64,000 nt of DNA from Sphingomonas sp. LaA6.9 (GCF_022601895.1 NZ_JAKVIO010000005.1:1-64000); one strand, 5' to 3'. Counted from the stretch's first letter, positions 1 through 8,453 are shown. Notes: a model not told the origin generated them from the sequence alone. Program-made: numbers and translations.

Positions 1-420
1 GGCAAGTCCGCGGCGAGCGCAGCCGCGTCATCATCGACGATCTGCGCCAGTACCTCGACGCCCGCAATCGCCAGGTCCGCGCCAAGGCCAAGCTCGGCGA
101 GGCGATCCGCTATGCGCTCACCCGCTGGGACGGCCTCTCACGCTTCGTGAACGACGGCCGCATTGACCTGGACTCCAACATTGTCGAACGCAGCATCAGG
201 CCTCTGGCCCTCAATCGCAAGAACGCCCTGTTCGCCGGCTCGGACGAAGGCGGTGACAACTGGGCGGTGATCGCCACGCTCATCGAAAACTGCAAGATCA
301 GCGGCATCAACCCGCATGCGTGGCTGACCGACACCCTGACAAGGCTCGCCAACGGTCACCCCGCAAACGGCGTCGGTGAACTCATGCCTTGGACCGCCGT
401 GGCCTGAAAACAGCGCTTAC
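1..420 (+). mobile_element. IS66-family element, right end only
   Basis: The first 407 bases encode the C-terminus of an IS66 transposase. The sequence just after its stop reads, on the opposite strand, GTAAGCGCTGTTTTCA, which begins with the GTAAGCG typical of IS66 terminal inverted repeats. I therefore place the right end of the element at about 420. The left end and the accessory tnpA/tnpB genes lie outside the window. The next gene, the SMP-30-like lactonase, ends only 39 bases beyond the element, so the IS inserted immediately downstream of that catabolic operon. Confidence 0.7.
3..407 (+). CDS. tnpC: IS66-family transposase, C-terminal part
   Basis: This is a partial gene whose 5' part lies outside the window. 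The reading frame is open from base 3 to the TGA at 405-407. It contains the characteristic IS66 C-terminal stretch: NIVERSIRPLALNRKNALFA, then GSDEGGDNWA, TLIENCKISGINPHAWL and DTLTRLANGHP. The family catalyses DDE-type transposition of IS66 elements. The block immediately downstream has the expected terminal inverted repeat. Identification is firm; whether the complete element is intact cannot be judged here. Confidence 0.9.
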   Translation, partial: QVRGERSRVIIDDLRQYLDARNRQVRAKAKLGEAIRYALTRWDGLSRFVNDGRIDLDSNIVERSIRPLALNRKNALFAGSDEGGDNWAVIATLIENCKISGINPHAWLTDTLTRLANGHPANGVGELMPWTAVA

Positions 421-458
421 CCTGAAAGCGGTCCTTCGTTCAGAATTCACAGACCCGC

Positions 459-1322
459 CTACAGTGCGAAGTGAGTGCGCTCGATCGGAGCCCCGGCAAC
501 GGGGCTTCGCGTGCGATAGATCGCCGAACTGCGCTCTGTCAGCGGCAGGCCCTGCGCCAGTTGCCGGGCGGACGCAGGATCGACAACGCTAACGTACAGG
601 TCGCGGAGGTCAGGTCCGCCGAAGCGGACATTGGTGCAGGCCTTGCCCGGCAGCGCCAAGCGCCGAACCTCGGTGCCGTCAGGTGTCACGCAGCGGAGTT
701 CATCGGAGGCGAACCCCGTCACCCAGATATTGCCCTCCGCATCGAGGGCCATGCCGTCGCAGTCATACATTTCAATGAGCGTGCGCGGCTCTCCCAGCGA
801 CCCATCCTCGCCAATTGGAAAGGCGCGGGTGGCCGAAAAGCTCTCGTTGAAATAGAGCGTCGAGCAATCCGGGCTGACGGCAATACCGTTGGCGAAGGTC
901 AGGCCGTCTGCCAGCATCTTGCAGTCCCGATCGGCTGACAGTTGCCGAATAGTGGACGCACCCGGCCTTTCACCGCGTAAAATGGCAGCAAGGTCGGTCG
1001 TCCCGAACACCATACCGCCCTGTGCATCGGCGCGCATCTCATTCACACCGTCCAGTCCGTTGACAAGTGTGCCCGATCGTCCGGTGTCCGGATCGACCCA
1101 TGCGATCCCGTCCGCTCCGCTCACAAGGAGGCAGCCGTCATCATTCAACAGCAAGCCGCCGATCATGGTGCGATCCGGCAGCAACACCTGGTCCGAGCCG
1201 ACTTTCTGCACGCCGCCGACGACAACATCGGTGAACCAGATGTTGTCGCCGTCGACCAGCAGCCCCTCGAGATAGAAGCCGTGTGCGATCGGCTCGAACA
1301 TGTGTCCTGCTTCAGCGGTCAT
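459..1322 (-). CDS. SMP-30/gluconolactonase-like protein
   Basis: A protein of about 287 residues with the six-bladed propeller pattern of the SMP-30/gluconolactonase/LRE family. Family-type metal-site segments are visible: an N-terminal glutamate in the GFYLEGLL region, LTFANGIAVSPD in the middle, and CDGMALDAEGNIWVTGFAS later. Such enzymes hydrolyse lactones with a divalent metal. It is the last gene of a minus-strand operon behind P450, SDR, SnoaL-like and SDR genes, so a lactone or enol-ester intermediate is a reasonable guess for its substrate. I chose the ATG at 1322, preceded by GAGGTGGGGA; a GTG at 1337 is possible. Family assignment is solid; substrate unknown. Confidence 0.85.
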   Translation of the reverse strand: MTAEAGHMFEPIAHGFYLEGLLVDGDNIWFTDVVVGGVQKVGSDQVLLPDRTMIGGLLLNDDGCLLVSGADGIAWVDPDTGRSGTLVNGLDGVNEMRADAQGGMVFGTTDLAAILRGERPGASTIRQLSADRDCKMLADGLTFANGIAVSPDCSTLYFNESFSATRAFPIGEDGSLGEPRTLIEMYDCDGMALDAEGNIWVTGFASDELRCVTPDGTEVRRLALPGKACTNVRFGGPDLRDLYVSVVDPASARQLAQGLPLTERSSAIYRTRSPVAGAPIERTHFAL

Positions 1323-1361
1323 GCGACGCTTCCCCACCTCAAGTTCCGATCGCGATACGGC

Positions 1362-2129
1362 TCACAAGGACATGCCGCCCGTGACCTCGATGATCTGGCC
1401 GGTGACATATCCCATGTTCGGTGAGACCAGCGACACGACGACCCCGGACAGATCGGAGGGAACGCCCAGTCGTCGCAGCGGCGTACTCTGCTCCAGATAG
1501 GTTCGCGTCCCCTCATCGGCGCGAATGTCGGCATTCGCGTCCGATGCGATGAGCCCCGGCGAGATGCAGTTCACCGTGATGTTATTGGGACCAAGCTCCT
1601 TGGCCATGACGACCGTGAACGTTTCGACGGCGCGCTTGCTGATGGCGTAGACGACATAGTCGGGCAAAGCGGTGCGGGCGCCGAGCGAGCTCACGAAGAT
1701 CACGCGACCGCCCGCGCGCAGGCGCGACTTCAGCAGCTTCGTCACGTAGAACGGACCACGCAGATTGTCCGAGAAGATCTGCTCGAACAACTCCGGCGTG
1801 GTGGCATCGATATTTGCGACCGGCCCGCCACCGGCATTGTTGACGAGGATGTCGAGTGCGGTGTTGCCGGTGCGCGCCATCAGTTCCCGGTCCAGAGCCG
1901 CCGTGAGCTCCTCTGCGGCCTCGTAGCTGCCCTGCGCATTCTTGATCAGAAAGGCCTTGCCGCCCTTCGACTCAATTGCCGCCAGCGTCTCACGGGCCGC
2001 ATCGTCATTGCTCGCATAGTTGATCGCGACCAGGGCGCCCAAGGCGGCCAGGTCCTCAGCGATCGCCCGCCCGAGACCACGCGAGGCGCCAGTCACGAGC
2101 GCCGTCTTCCCCTCCAGAAACCTATCCAT
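1362..2129 (-). CDS. SDR-family NAD(P)-dependent oxidoreductase
   Basis: A classical short-chain dehydrogenase/reductase of 255 residues. The N-terminal cofactor motif TGASRGLG is present near residue 14, followed by NNAGG in the middle and the catalytic serine in FVSSLGAR with YAISK about 15 residues later. The C-terminus has the common SPNMGYVTGQIIEVTGG ending. It reduces or oxidises a hydroxyl/carbonyl on an unknown substrate in the cytoplasm. It is the fourth gene of the P450 operon, 39 bases upstream of the lactonase-like gene, and is probably co-transcribed. There are two different SDRs in this operon, suggesting two alcohol/ketone steps. Confidence 0.88.
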   Translation of the reverse strand: MDRFLEGKTALVTGASRGLGRAIAEDLAALGALVAINYASNDDAARETLAAIESKGGKAFLIKNAQGSYEAAEELTAALDRELMARTGNTALDILVNNAGGGPVANIDATTPELFEQIFSDNLRGPFYVTKLLKSRLRAGGRVIFVSSLGARTALPDYVVYAISKRAVETFTVVMAKELGPNNITVNCISPGLIASDANADIRADEGTRTYLEQSTPLRRLGVPSDLSGVVVSLVSPNMGYVTGQIIEVTGGMSL

Positions 2130-2189
2130 TGCTCATTCTCACATCACGAAATGCGTCTTTTCGAGCCAAACCCCGGATGCGGGATCGAG

Positions 2190-2657
2190 CTATTGTTCAT
2201 AGGCCTCGTTGGGAAAGCCTGCGCCCATCGGCGGCATCTGAAGATAGACGTCGAGATGCCGCAGCTTACCCTCGTCGTTGAACTCATAAACCGAGACCGA
2301 ATTCACGATCGTGGTCACGCCCTCGTGGGTGTTGCGCTCCTCAAGTTCGAGAATGACGACATTGTCCTGCTCGTGGATCCGCTTGAACGAGCCCTCCCAG
2401 TGGGACGTCAGGCACCATTTCTTCAGGAACGCCTTCATGTCGTCATAGGTCATGACTTCCTTGAAGTTACCGATGCGCTCGAAATTTTCCTTGTCGACGA
2501 ACTCATCCAGCGCGTTCCATTCGTCCTCGGAATAATCGGGTCCCTTGGCGCGCTCGGCGATCCGCATCTGGCACATGCCATATTCGAACGCCTTGCGGGA
2601 ATTGCCCGTGTAGCGCTGCGCGGCTTCGGCGATATTGTCGAAAACTTTGTCCACCAT
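2190..2657 (-). CDS. SnoaL-like (NTF2-fold) protein
   Basis: A protein of 155 residues with no signal peptide. Size and pattern (N-terminal helices, then VVILELEERNTHEGVTTIVNSV and SVYEFNDEGKLRHLDVYLQM at the end) fit the SnoaL/NTF2-like alpha+beta barrel fold, which includes small isomerases, hydrolases and dehydratases of catabolic pathways. It sits between two SDR genes in the P450 operon, 60 bases from one and 36 from the other. I infer a small isomerase or hydratase acting on the same substrate. No catalytic residues can be named from sequence alone. The start has a modest purine-rich site upstream. Confidence 0.65.
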   Translation of the reverse strand: MVDKVFDNIAEAAQRYTGNSRKAFEYGMCQMRIAERAKGPDYSEDEWNALDEFVDKENFERIGNFKEVMTYDDMKAFLKKWCLTSHWEGSFKRIHEQDNVVILELEERNTHEGVTTIVNSVSVYEFNDEGKLRHLDVYLQMPPMGAGFPNEAYEQ

Positions 2658-2693
2658 GTCCCTGCATCCTCTTTCTTGAATTGCTTGGGCGGC

Positions 2694-3461
2694 TCAGGGC
2701 CGCATCGTGGTTCCACCGTCGATGCTGATGACCTGGCCGGTGATGTACGAGCCGTCATCGGAGAAAAGCAGTGCGCCCATCGCGGCGATGTCGTCAGGCC
2801 GGCCGACACGCGACTTGATCGCTGCCGCTCCCCGCGCCCAGTCGACCATTTCTGGCGGCACCAGCGCCTCGATCCGGGAGTGCAGCGTCATAGCGGGGGC
2901 GATCGTGTTGGCGCGCACTCCCGCTGGACCATAACGCGTGGCAACATGCCGCATCAGCGCTTGTCCGGCCGCCTTGCTCATGGCGTAGGCGACCTGTCCC
3001 GGGCTCGAGGCATTGCCTGCCGCCGAGCTGGTATAGACGATCGACCCGGCGCCGCGCTCGATCATGAGCGGCAAGGCAGCGCGCGTGCAAAGGTAGAAGC
3101 CGCGGGCATTGACGCGCTGGGTTTCGTCATAGATCTCGATCGGCAGTTCGAGAATGCCCACCTGCGGGTTGCCGTCCGCCATGAAGGCGAAGTTGGCATG
3201 CAGCCCATCGAGCCCTCCGAATTTCTCGCGGGATGTGGCGACTGCGCGATCGACCGACTGCTCGTCCGCGCCGTCCAGATGGATCGCGATCGCTTCCCCG
3301 CCAGCCTTGACGATGGCGTGGACCGCCTCCTCAGCGGTCGCGAGGTCGAGATCGCCCAGGACGACCCTGGCCCCCTCGGCAGCGTAGCGGATGGCAAGGG
3401 CATTGCCGATCCCGCCTGCGCCTGCAATGAGCACGGACTTGCCGTCCAGGATCCTGTTCAT
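2694..3461 (-). CDS. SDR-family oxidoreductase
   Basis: A 255-residue classical SDR. The cofactor segment is AGAGGIGNALA near residue 13, a slight variation on TGxxxGxG with Ala for Thr. The catalytic set is TSSAAGNASS followed by YAMSKAAG, and the C-terminus carries GSYITGQVISIDGG. A strong AAGGAGAA ribosome-binding site precedes the ATG at 3461. It is the second gene of the operon, 45 bases behind the P450 gene, so the natural reading is oxidation of an alcohol produced by the P450. Substrate unknown. Confidence 0.88.
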   Translation of the reverse strand: MNRILDGKSVLIAGAGGIGNALAIRYAAEGARVVLGDLDLATAEEAVHAIVKAGGEAIAIHLDGADEQSVDRAVATSREKFGGLDGLHANFAFMADGNPQVGILELPIEIYDETQRVNARGFYLCTRAALPLMIERGAGSIVYTSSAAGNASSPGQVAYAMSKAAGQALMRHVATRYGPAGVRANTIAPAMTLHSRIEALVPPEMVDWARGAAAIKSRVGRPDDIAAMGALLFSDDGSYITGQVISIDGGTTMRP

Positions 3462-3506
3462 GACGGAATTCTCCTTTCCACGATGCCGCGCAATTTGCTG
3501 CGCCGG

Positions 3507-4769
3507 TCAGCGCTTCTTGAAAGTGATGTGCAGATTGCGCAGCGCGCGCTGCGTGTAGTTCGGCTCATAATCGTAGCGGCGCGCGTCTACGGGGCCGTGG
3601 ACAGTCGCGTCGATGCTGATGTCATCCACGCGATCGAACAGCTTGCTGAGCGTGAGCTTCGCTTCCGCGCGGGCGAGGGGCGCGCCGATACACCCATGGA
3701 TTCCGCGGCCGAAGGCGAGGTGATCCCGCACATTCTTGCGGTCGAGCTGGAATGTGTCGGGATCGTCGAACCGGCGCGGATCGCGGTTCATCGCGCTGGG
3801 GATCAACATGACGGTCGTGCCGGGCGCGACGTCGATGTCACCGACCTTCACCGGTTTCTTCACCAGGCGGAAGTGCGATTTGGTCGGGCCGTCGAGCCGC
3901 AAGACCTCTTCGATGAACTGCGGGATGAGGTTTCGGTCTTCGCGTATGCTGCGCTGAAGATCCTTGTTTTCCGCGACGGTTTTCATGGCGGCCGCGATCA
4001 ACCGAACGGTGGTGTCCTGTCCGGCACCAAATAGCACGGCGGCGAGGCTGACGACCTCCATGATGTCGGGCAGCTCGCCGTCGGCGTAGGTTGCCTGCGC
4101 GAGGATCGTCATGACGTCATTGCGCGGCTCTTGCCGACGCTCGGCGATATAGCCGTAGAAAAGCAGGGCGAGATCGCCGAGCGGATTGTGTTCCATATCC
4201 TTTTCGGCGCCGATCTGGCCGGGCAGGTCACCGATGACCTTGAGCGCCTCCTTATGGGCTTCCTCGGGCATCCCTAGGAGATCCGCGATCGCAAGCGTCG
4301 CGAAGGGATGGGCATAGTCGGCGACGACCTCGATCCGCCCTTTGTCGATAAAGCCGTCGATCATTCGGTCGGCGAGACCGACAAGGAATTCCTCATTCTC
4401 CCGAAAGCGCTTAGGCGTGAGCAGCCCCGAGAGTAGTCGGCGCATCCGGGTATGAGCCGGCGGATCCTGAGCCACGAGCATGGCGCCGAACGCCATCTGC
4501 CCGCGATGAGTGTCGATCTGGCCGGTGATGTCGTCGCCTTCGGGCGTGAAGGGAATTGGCGGGAGCGGACCCGTCGCCGAGTTGATCGAGGAGAAGACCT
4601 CGTGATTACGGAGAACCTCGGCGCCCTCTTCATAGCCCGTTACGGCAACGACGCCATGGGTCGGCAGTTCCACAACCGGGCCTATCGATCGCAGATGCCT
4701 GAAATAGGGATGGGGATCCGGGATAAGGTCGAGATCGCTGAAATAGTCGATGCTATCCAAATCGGCCAT
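3507..4769 (-). CDS. cytochrome P450
   Basis: A soluble bacterial class I-type P450 of about 420 residues. Visible landmarks are the I-helix motif LFGAGQDTT (Gln replaces the common Thr/Glu), the K-helix EEVLRLDGP, and the haem-binding loop FGRGIHGCIGAPLAR with the thiolate cysteine at about residue 360. No ferredoxin or ferredoxin reductase lies beside it; the only ferredoxin in the window is at 46.15 kb next to another P450. I chose the ATG at 4769 because GGAGGAGAAGG stands just upstream. It is first in the five-gene operon and has a twin palindrome upstream at 5065-5100. Substrate unknown. Confidence 0.92.
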   Translation of the reverse strand: MADLDSIDYFSDLDLIPDPHPYFRHLRSIGPVVELPTHGVVAVTGYEEGAEVLRNHEVFSSINSATGPLPPIPFTPEGDDITGQIDTHRGQMAFGAMLVAQDPPAHTRMRRLLSGLLTPKRFRENEEFLVGLADRMIDGFIDKGRIEVVADYAHPFATLAIADLLGMPEEAHKEALKVIGDLPGQIGAEKDMEHNPLGDLALLFYGYIAERRQEPRNDVMTILAQATYADGELPDIMEVVSLAAVLFGAGQDTTVRLIAAAMKTVAENKDLQRSIREDRNLIPQFIEEVLRLDGPTKSHFRLVKKPVKVGDIDVAPGTTVMLIPSAMNRDPRRFDDPDTFQLDRKNVRDHLAFGRGIHGCIGAPLARAEAKLTLSKLFDRVDDISIDATVHGPVDARRYDYEPNYTQRALRNLHITFKKR

Positions 4770-5064
4770 TATCCTTCTCCTCCAATATTCTGACCTGTTG
4801 GCCGTTTGACATGATCTCTCGGCCGGCTCTTGCGGGCACGACTTGGCCGCTGAAAGCTCCGTCACCGAAGCCGATCAGCCGCACATCCAGCGGCCGAGGT
4901 TCGCCAATTTTTGAAGCGATCTTGGTCTAGCCATGCCGATGACTCCGTTGCGCCCTGATCGCCAAAGGACATCTCCCAGCGTGCCGTTGGCACGCATAGA
5001 GGGCGGTTCCGGCCGGGCGTGTGCCCAGTGGATAGGCCGTCGCCAAACTCAGAGTCAACAAAAA

Positions 5065-5100
5065 ACGACCATATGGTCGTATAGGTCGACCATATGGTCG
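5065..5100. promoter_or_regulatory. two identical palindromes, probable TetR operator
   Basis: CGACCATATGGTCG, a perfect 14-bp palindrome, occurs at 5066-5079 and again at 5087-5100. The centres are 21 bp apart, two helical turns, so two dimers could bind on the same face. The pair sits 65 bases beyond the end of the TetR gene and about 300 bases upstream of the P450 start, in a 395-base space without a gene. I infer that the adjacent TetR protein binds here to control the P450 operon. Confidence 0.7.
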
Positions 5101-5164
5101 GATTAGCTGGTGCCAGTAGCTATGCGGCTGTTATCCCGCACAATCACGGTGCTCCCGAGCTTGG

Positions 5165-5824
5165 TTAGTAGGTCGTGCCCTCCGTGGCACTGATCGCCGC
5201 GACGATGGGACTGACACCTTCGACTGTATCGCCCATGGCTTCGAAGCTGCGTAGACTGCCTTCCACCAGCGCCTCCGCTTCGTGGTGGCCCGTATGGATT
5301 CCCAGGGTAGCCTCCTGCACCAGAAGTCGACCAAGTGCATTGGTCAGGATCGACACCAGTTGGGGCGACAGCTTTGGATCGATGCCACGCTGCTTGAGAT
5401 GACGATCTACCGCCTCCGTTTCCAGATTGCGCACCTCGGCCGCATTACTGGCGAGCTCATTACGGATGGCCTCGTTGTGATTGGCGAGTGCCATGAATTC
5501 CAGGGTAAATCGGGTGACTTCGGGATCTCGGATTACGTCCCACATCGCACTCAATGGCTTTGGCGAATTGAGCGCCACTTCCAGGTTTTCGCGATGGGTC
5601 TTGGCTGAACGCCGGAAGACCTCGATCAGCAGCTCGTCCTGGCTGCCAAAGTAATAGAAGATGGCCTGGTGCTTCAGCTTAACGCGACTTGCGATCTTGC
5701 GCGCAGTCGCGGCAGCGTAACCTTCCTCACGGATGAGGGCTTCGGCGGAGTCGAGGAGCTTTGTTCGAATGTCGGGACGCTCGACATAGCGTCTCTTCGC
5801 AGCGGTCTTGGCAGCGTTGGTCAT
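5165..5824 (-). CDS. TetR-family transcriptional regulator
   Basis: A 219-residue one-component repressor. The N-terminal helix-turn-helix is visible from about residue 21: LLDSAEALIREEG, ATARKIASRVKLKHQAIFYY then FGSQDELLIEVF, the classic TetR order. The C-terminal part is ligand-binding and has no recognised family. It lies upstream of, and on the same strand as, the P450 operon, with two perfect palindromes in between. It probably represses that operon until the substrate appears. No matching palindrome stands in front of its own start, so autoregulation is not evident. Confidence 0.88.
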   Translation of the reverse strand: MTNAAKTAAKRRYVERPDIRTKLLDSAEALIREEGYAAATARKIASRVKLKHQAIFYYFGSQDELLIEVFRRSAKTHRENLEVALNSPKPLSAMWDVIRDPEVTRFTLEFMALANHNEAIRNELASNAAEVRNLETEAVDRHLKQRGIDPKLSPQLVSILTNALGRLLVQEATLGIHTGHHEAEALVEGSLRSFEAMGDTVEGVSPIVAAISATEGTTY

Positions 5825-5915
5825 GCAAGTCCTACCCGAGGCATAATCTGTTTTCTGCGCGATATAGGCTTACATCTGTGGTGCCAATCGTCGATGCAAA
5901 CCCTGGCGATGGTGA

Positions 5916-6188
5916 GGCGCCGAAAACTACCTTGATCTAGGTATCGCGGCGGCCGCGCCCCTGGCGGGGCACGGCCACTCGATCCGGATTTCCGTCGCGC
6001 TGACACAACCTGCCGAAAACGGAATGTCGGCCGACGAGAAATTCGGGCCCCTGATTGCGCTTGAAGACGATCTCGCGCGGCTGCATGGCCAGGACGCGAT
6101 CTACGTCGGTCGACTCACGAACCGGGGAACGAGGGTGCCGCCGAGCGATATCGCCACTCGTATCAAGAGATACAAAGGGACGATATGA
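5916..6188 (+). pseudogene. remnant resembling DUF695
   Basis: The frame is open from a TGA at 5913 to the TGA at 6186-6188. The text SADEKFGPLIALEDDLA and then DAIYVGRLTNRGTRVPP resembles the DUF695 pattern of an acidic region followed by a hydrophobic YVGRLTGxGxR block. The expected aromatic-rich continuation is missing. The only ATG in frame (6024) begins inside the conserved part, so I read this as a degraded fragment rather than a functional gene. The resemblance is from memory of the family and should be taken as tentative. The stop overlaps the ATG at 6185. Confidence 0.35.
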
Positions 6189-6501
6189 GCTCGGCGATCG
6201 CCGCGATCGAAGCTGCGGGAGTCGGCTTGAGGGTTCTGCCAGCGTCCGACTTTGAGATCCTCATTTGGCCGGGGGAGATCGGCCTAACGAATGGCCGCTT
6301 TCGCGTTTCTACGACCAAATCCGGAAAGTCCGCCCCGACCTTGCGGTCATTCACTGGATCGAATTGGCCGACCTGAACGATCGGCGGCTTGCCGCAATCC
6401 GTTCCCGATTCCGGTCAGTCGGGATCGTCGACATTCACGCCACTCCGTCATCAGCACCACGGCTCGCGTCGCCCGGTCCAGGTTCGCGCGAGCCCTTCTG
6501 A
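6185..6501 (+). pseudogene. frame-broken small gene, unrecognised
   Basis: The frame starting at ATG 6185 reads sensibly at first (MSSAIAAIEAAGVGLRVLPA) and then degrades. The +1-related frame from about 6275 reads sensibly afterwards (NEWPLSRFYDQIRKVRPDLA, then VIHWIELADLNDRRLAAI). This suggests one small gene split by an indel near 6270-6290. Its end runs into the thermonuclease gene on the other strand. I recognise no family. It belongs to the mobile-element debris between the TetR gene and ArdC. Confidence 0.3.
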
Positions 6502-6955
6502 TACGAGTGTGTCGCCCAGCGATACTCCACCGCGCAGCACGATACGAAGCTTGCGGCCATATTGATCCTGATCGCGGCCGATCGGCGCCAGTTCGAATGG
6601 CCCTTCGTTGAGCAAGTCGACGAGCCGGTGTTTCGCCCGGAAGCCAAGCTCTGCCTCATAGTCGCAACGCGGCGGGTGAATCTCGAGCGTATCGATATCG
6701 GCGATGCGTATCTTCTCGCCCTGATAGCGAAAGGTATCGCCGTCGATCACGCAGTTCGATTGCAAGAGCCCGCCGCATGATCCGAATGTCAGGCCCGCGC
6801 TGCTGGCTGTTTCTGATCGCTGTTTCCAGTAATGCTGCAAGCCCAGGCCGAGCCCGACCGGCAATGCTACCGATCGCCAGCAACAACCATGTCGGCGTTC
6901 TCCGGACCGGCTTACGCCAGCGGCGTTGCCGCTGAAACCCGATGATATTCCCCAT
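6451..6955 (-). pseudogene. thermonuclease (SNase-like), frameshifted
   Basis: The C-terminal two-thirds is a clear staphylococcal-nuclease-like domain: CVIDGDTFRYQGEKIRIADI, then EAELGFRAKHRLVDLL, DQYGRKLRIVL and SLGDTLVSEGLAR. The usual DIDTPE is DIDTLE here. The sensible N-terminus lies in a different frame, starting at the ATG at 6955: MGNIIGFQRQRRW, then a hydrophobic anchor TWLLLAIGSIAG. The two join only if an indel is assumed near 6860-6880. The uninterrupted frame (to 7011) has an unconvincing N-terminus. Either this is a pseudogene or there is a sequence error. Similar small membrane-anchored nucleases occur next to ardC on sphingomonad mobile elements. Confidence 0.6.
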
Positions 6956-7234
6956 AGCCGCCCCCGAAAGCGTATTGGTTCACCATCGCCGAAATGGCTG
7001 ACGCCGTCCACGCTCCCGCGCGGGCCCTTGTGTTGGCCAATCCGGCCTGAGCGGGAGGGGCGGCGCTTTCCCTTAGCCCCGCCCGGACGCGCTGCAACCC
7101 GGCTGTGCCGGGTCCTCCTCGTTGTTGCGGCCTTTCAGGTGCAGCCCGCCCTGCGAGGGCGTGGCCGCCGGTCCGCTCCTGTCGCCCCTCCCGCCCATGC
7201 CGGGCCGGTGGGTTGCGGGACAGGAGTGCGCATC

Positions 7235-8137
7235 ATGCATCGCAAATCATCGACCGAAGATCGTGTGAGCCTTTATGCCGGTGTCACGCAGAAGGTGATT
7301 TCGGAACTCGAAATGGGCCGGCTGCCATGGGTCCAGCCATGGTATGACGGCAAGACACTGTGCGATCTCCCGTGCAATGCAGGGACGGGCAGGCACTATT
7401 CAGGGATCAATGTGCTGATCCTCTGGCACGCCATCACCGAACATGGCTGGAAGACGCAGCGCTGGCTCACCTACCGGCAGGCCGAAGCGCTGGGCGGCAA
7501 TGTCCGCAAGGGTGAACATGGCACGAGTGTGTGTTACGCGGATAAATTCACGCCTAAGGGTGAGCAGGAACGCGCAGCCAATGACGGCGACGAAGCCCGC
7601 ACATTCGCTTTCCTGAAGCGCTTCACCGTTTTCAACATAGACCAGTGCGAGGGACTGCCCGAGCATGTCACCGCACTCCCCGAACGCATTCGCGGTCATG
7701 CGATCTATGTCGAGGCCGAGGAGATTATCGTCGGCAGCCGCGCCGATTTTCGCATCGGTGGCGACAAGGCCTATTATGCGCCGGGATCCGATCATGTGCA
7801 GGTCCCCGAGCAGGCAGCCTTTCGGCATCCACTCGACTGGTACCGCACCGTCTTCCACGAGCTCGGCCACTGGACGGGACACGCCTCGCGGCTTGGCCGC
7901 GAGCAGCGGGGGACATTCGGCGGACCCGATTATGCGCGCGAGGAACTCGTCGCCGAGATGGCGTCGGCCTTTGTCTGTGCGGCGCTCAACATCCCGCCAC
8001 AGGCACGGCACTCGGACTATATCGGCGCATGGCTCGAGGTGCTGCGCGGTGACGAGCGCGCGATCTTCCGTGCCGCATCACAGGCGGGCAAGGCGGCCGA
8101 CCTGTTGCTCTCAGCGCGCAAGGGCGAGCTGTCATGA
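7235..8137 (+). CDS. ardC: ArdC-family antirestriction / ssDNA-binding protein
   Basis: A 300-residue protein. The N-terminal half matches the ArdC-N ssDNA-binding domain: MGRLPWVQPWYDG, YSGINVLILW and the RWLTYRQAEALGGNVRKGEH block. The C-terminal half is the associated zincin-like domain with HELGHWTGH and a downstream glutamate in REELVAEMASAF. ArdC proteins coat incoming single-stranded plasmid DNA and protect it from restriction during conjugation. The ATG at 7235 has AGGAG upstream; earlier in-frame sequence is a GC-rich leader. The stop overlaps the next gene by ATGA. It indicates conjugative-element ancestry of this stretch. Confidence 0.88.
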   Translation: MHRKSSTEDRVSLYAGVTQKVISELEMGRLPWVQPWYDGKTLCDLPCNAGTGRHYSGINVLILWHAITEHGWKTQRWLTYRQAEALGGNVRKGEHGTSVCYADKFTPKGEQERAANDGDEARTFAFLKRFTVFNIDQCEGLPEHVTALPERIRGHAIYVEAEEIIVGSRADFRIGGDKAYYAPGSDHVQVPEQAAFRHPLDWYRTVFHELGHWTGHASRLGREQRGTFGGPDYAREELVAEMASAFVCAALNIPPQARHSDYIGAWLEVLRGDERAIFRAASQAGKAADLLLSARKGELS

Positions 8138-8415
8138 CGCGCCTGATTGTGGCGATCACCGCCTGCTTTGGTCGCCTGCGCGGTGCGCATTGCGCGGCAT
8201 CATCGCAGAGCGACACGAAGCTGCGCGCACGGATCGATCGCGCGCTCGCGGAGCTTCCCGAACCCACGCGCACGGTCTTTCTCATGCACAGGGTCGATGA
8301 GCTTTCTTATGGCATCATCGCCGAACGGCTCGGGATCACCAGCGCCCAAGTCGAGGCGCATGTCGCGGCCGCATTGCTCCACCTGGCGCGCGCGCTGCAC
8401 GATGATGAGGCGTGA
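8134..8415 (+). CDS. sigma-70 region 4-like protein
   Basis: A protein of 93 residues overlapping the ardC stop by ATGA, so translationally coupled. The centre reads ALAELPEPTRTVFLMHRVDE then LSYGIIAERLGITSAQVEAH, the pattern of the sigma region 4 helix-turn-helix of ECF factors (LPxxxRxVFLLHxxDGLSYxEIAxxLGIS). Region 2 is absent, so it cannot act alone as a sigma factor. The first 25 residues are cysteine- and alanine-rich and unlike any domain I know. A 10-bp hairpin follows. It may be a DNA-binding regulator of the element. Confidence 0.65.
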   Translation: MTRLIVAITACFGRLRGAHCAASSQSDTKLRARIDRALAELPEPTRTVFLMHRVDELSYGIIAERLGITSAQVEAHVAAALLHLARALHDDEA

Positions 8416-8422
8416 CCCGAAA

Positions 8423-8453
8423 GTCCGCCCTCTCGGGCAAAGGGAGGGCGGAC
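8423..8453 (+). terminator. hairpin after the sigma-like gene
   Basis: GTCCGCCCTC (8423-8432) pairs perfectly with GAGGGCGGAC (8444-8453) around an 11-base loop, 7 bases beyond the stop codon. No U-run follows, so it could be a weak terminator or an mRNA-stabilising stem. Confidence 0.5.

Noticed and set aside
2151-4034. A 627-codon open frame on the plus strand across the P450 operon
   Set aside because: It lies antisense to three clearly identified genes, begins without a ribosome-binding site and has no recognisable domain. It is a by-product of high GC content.
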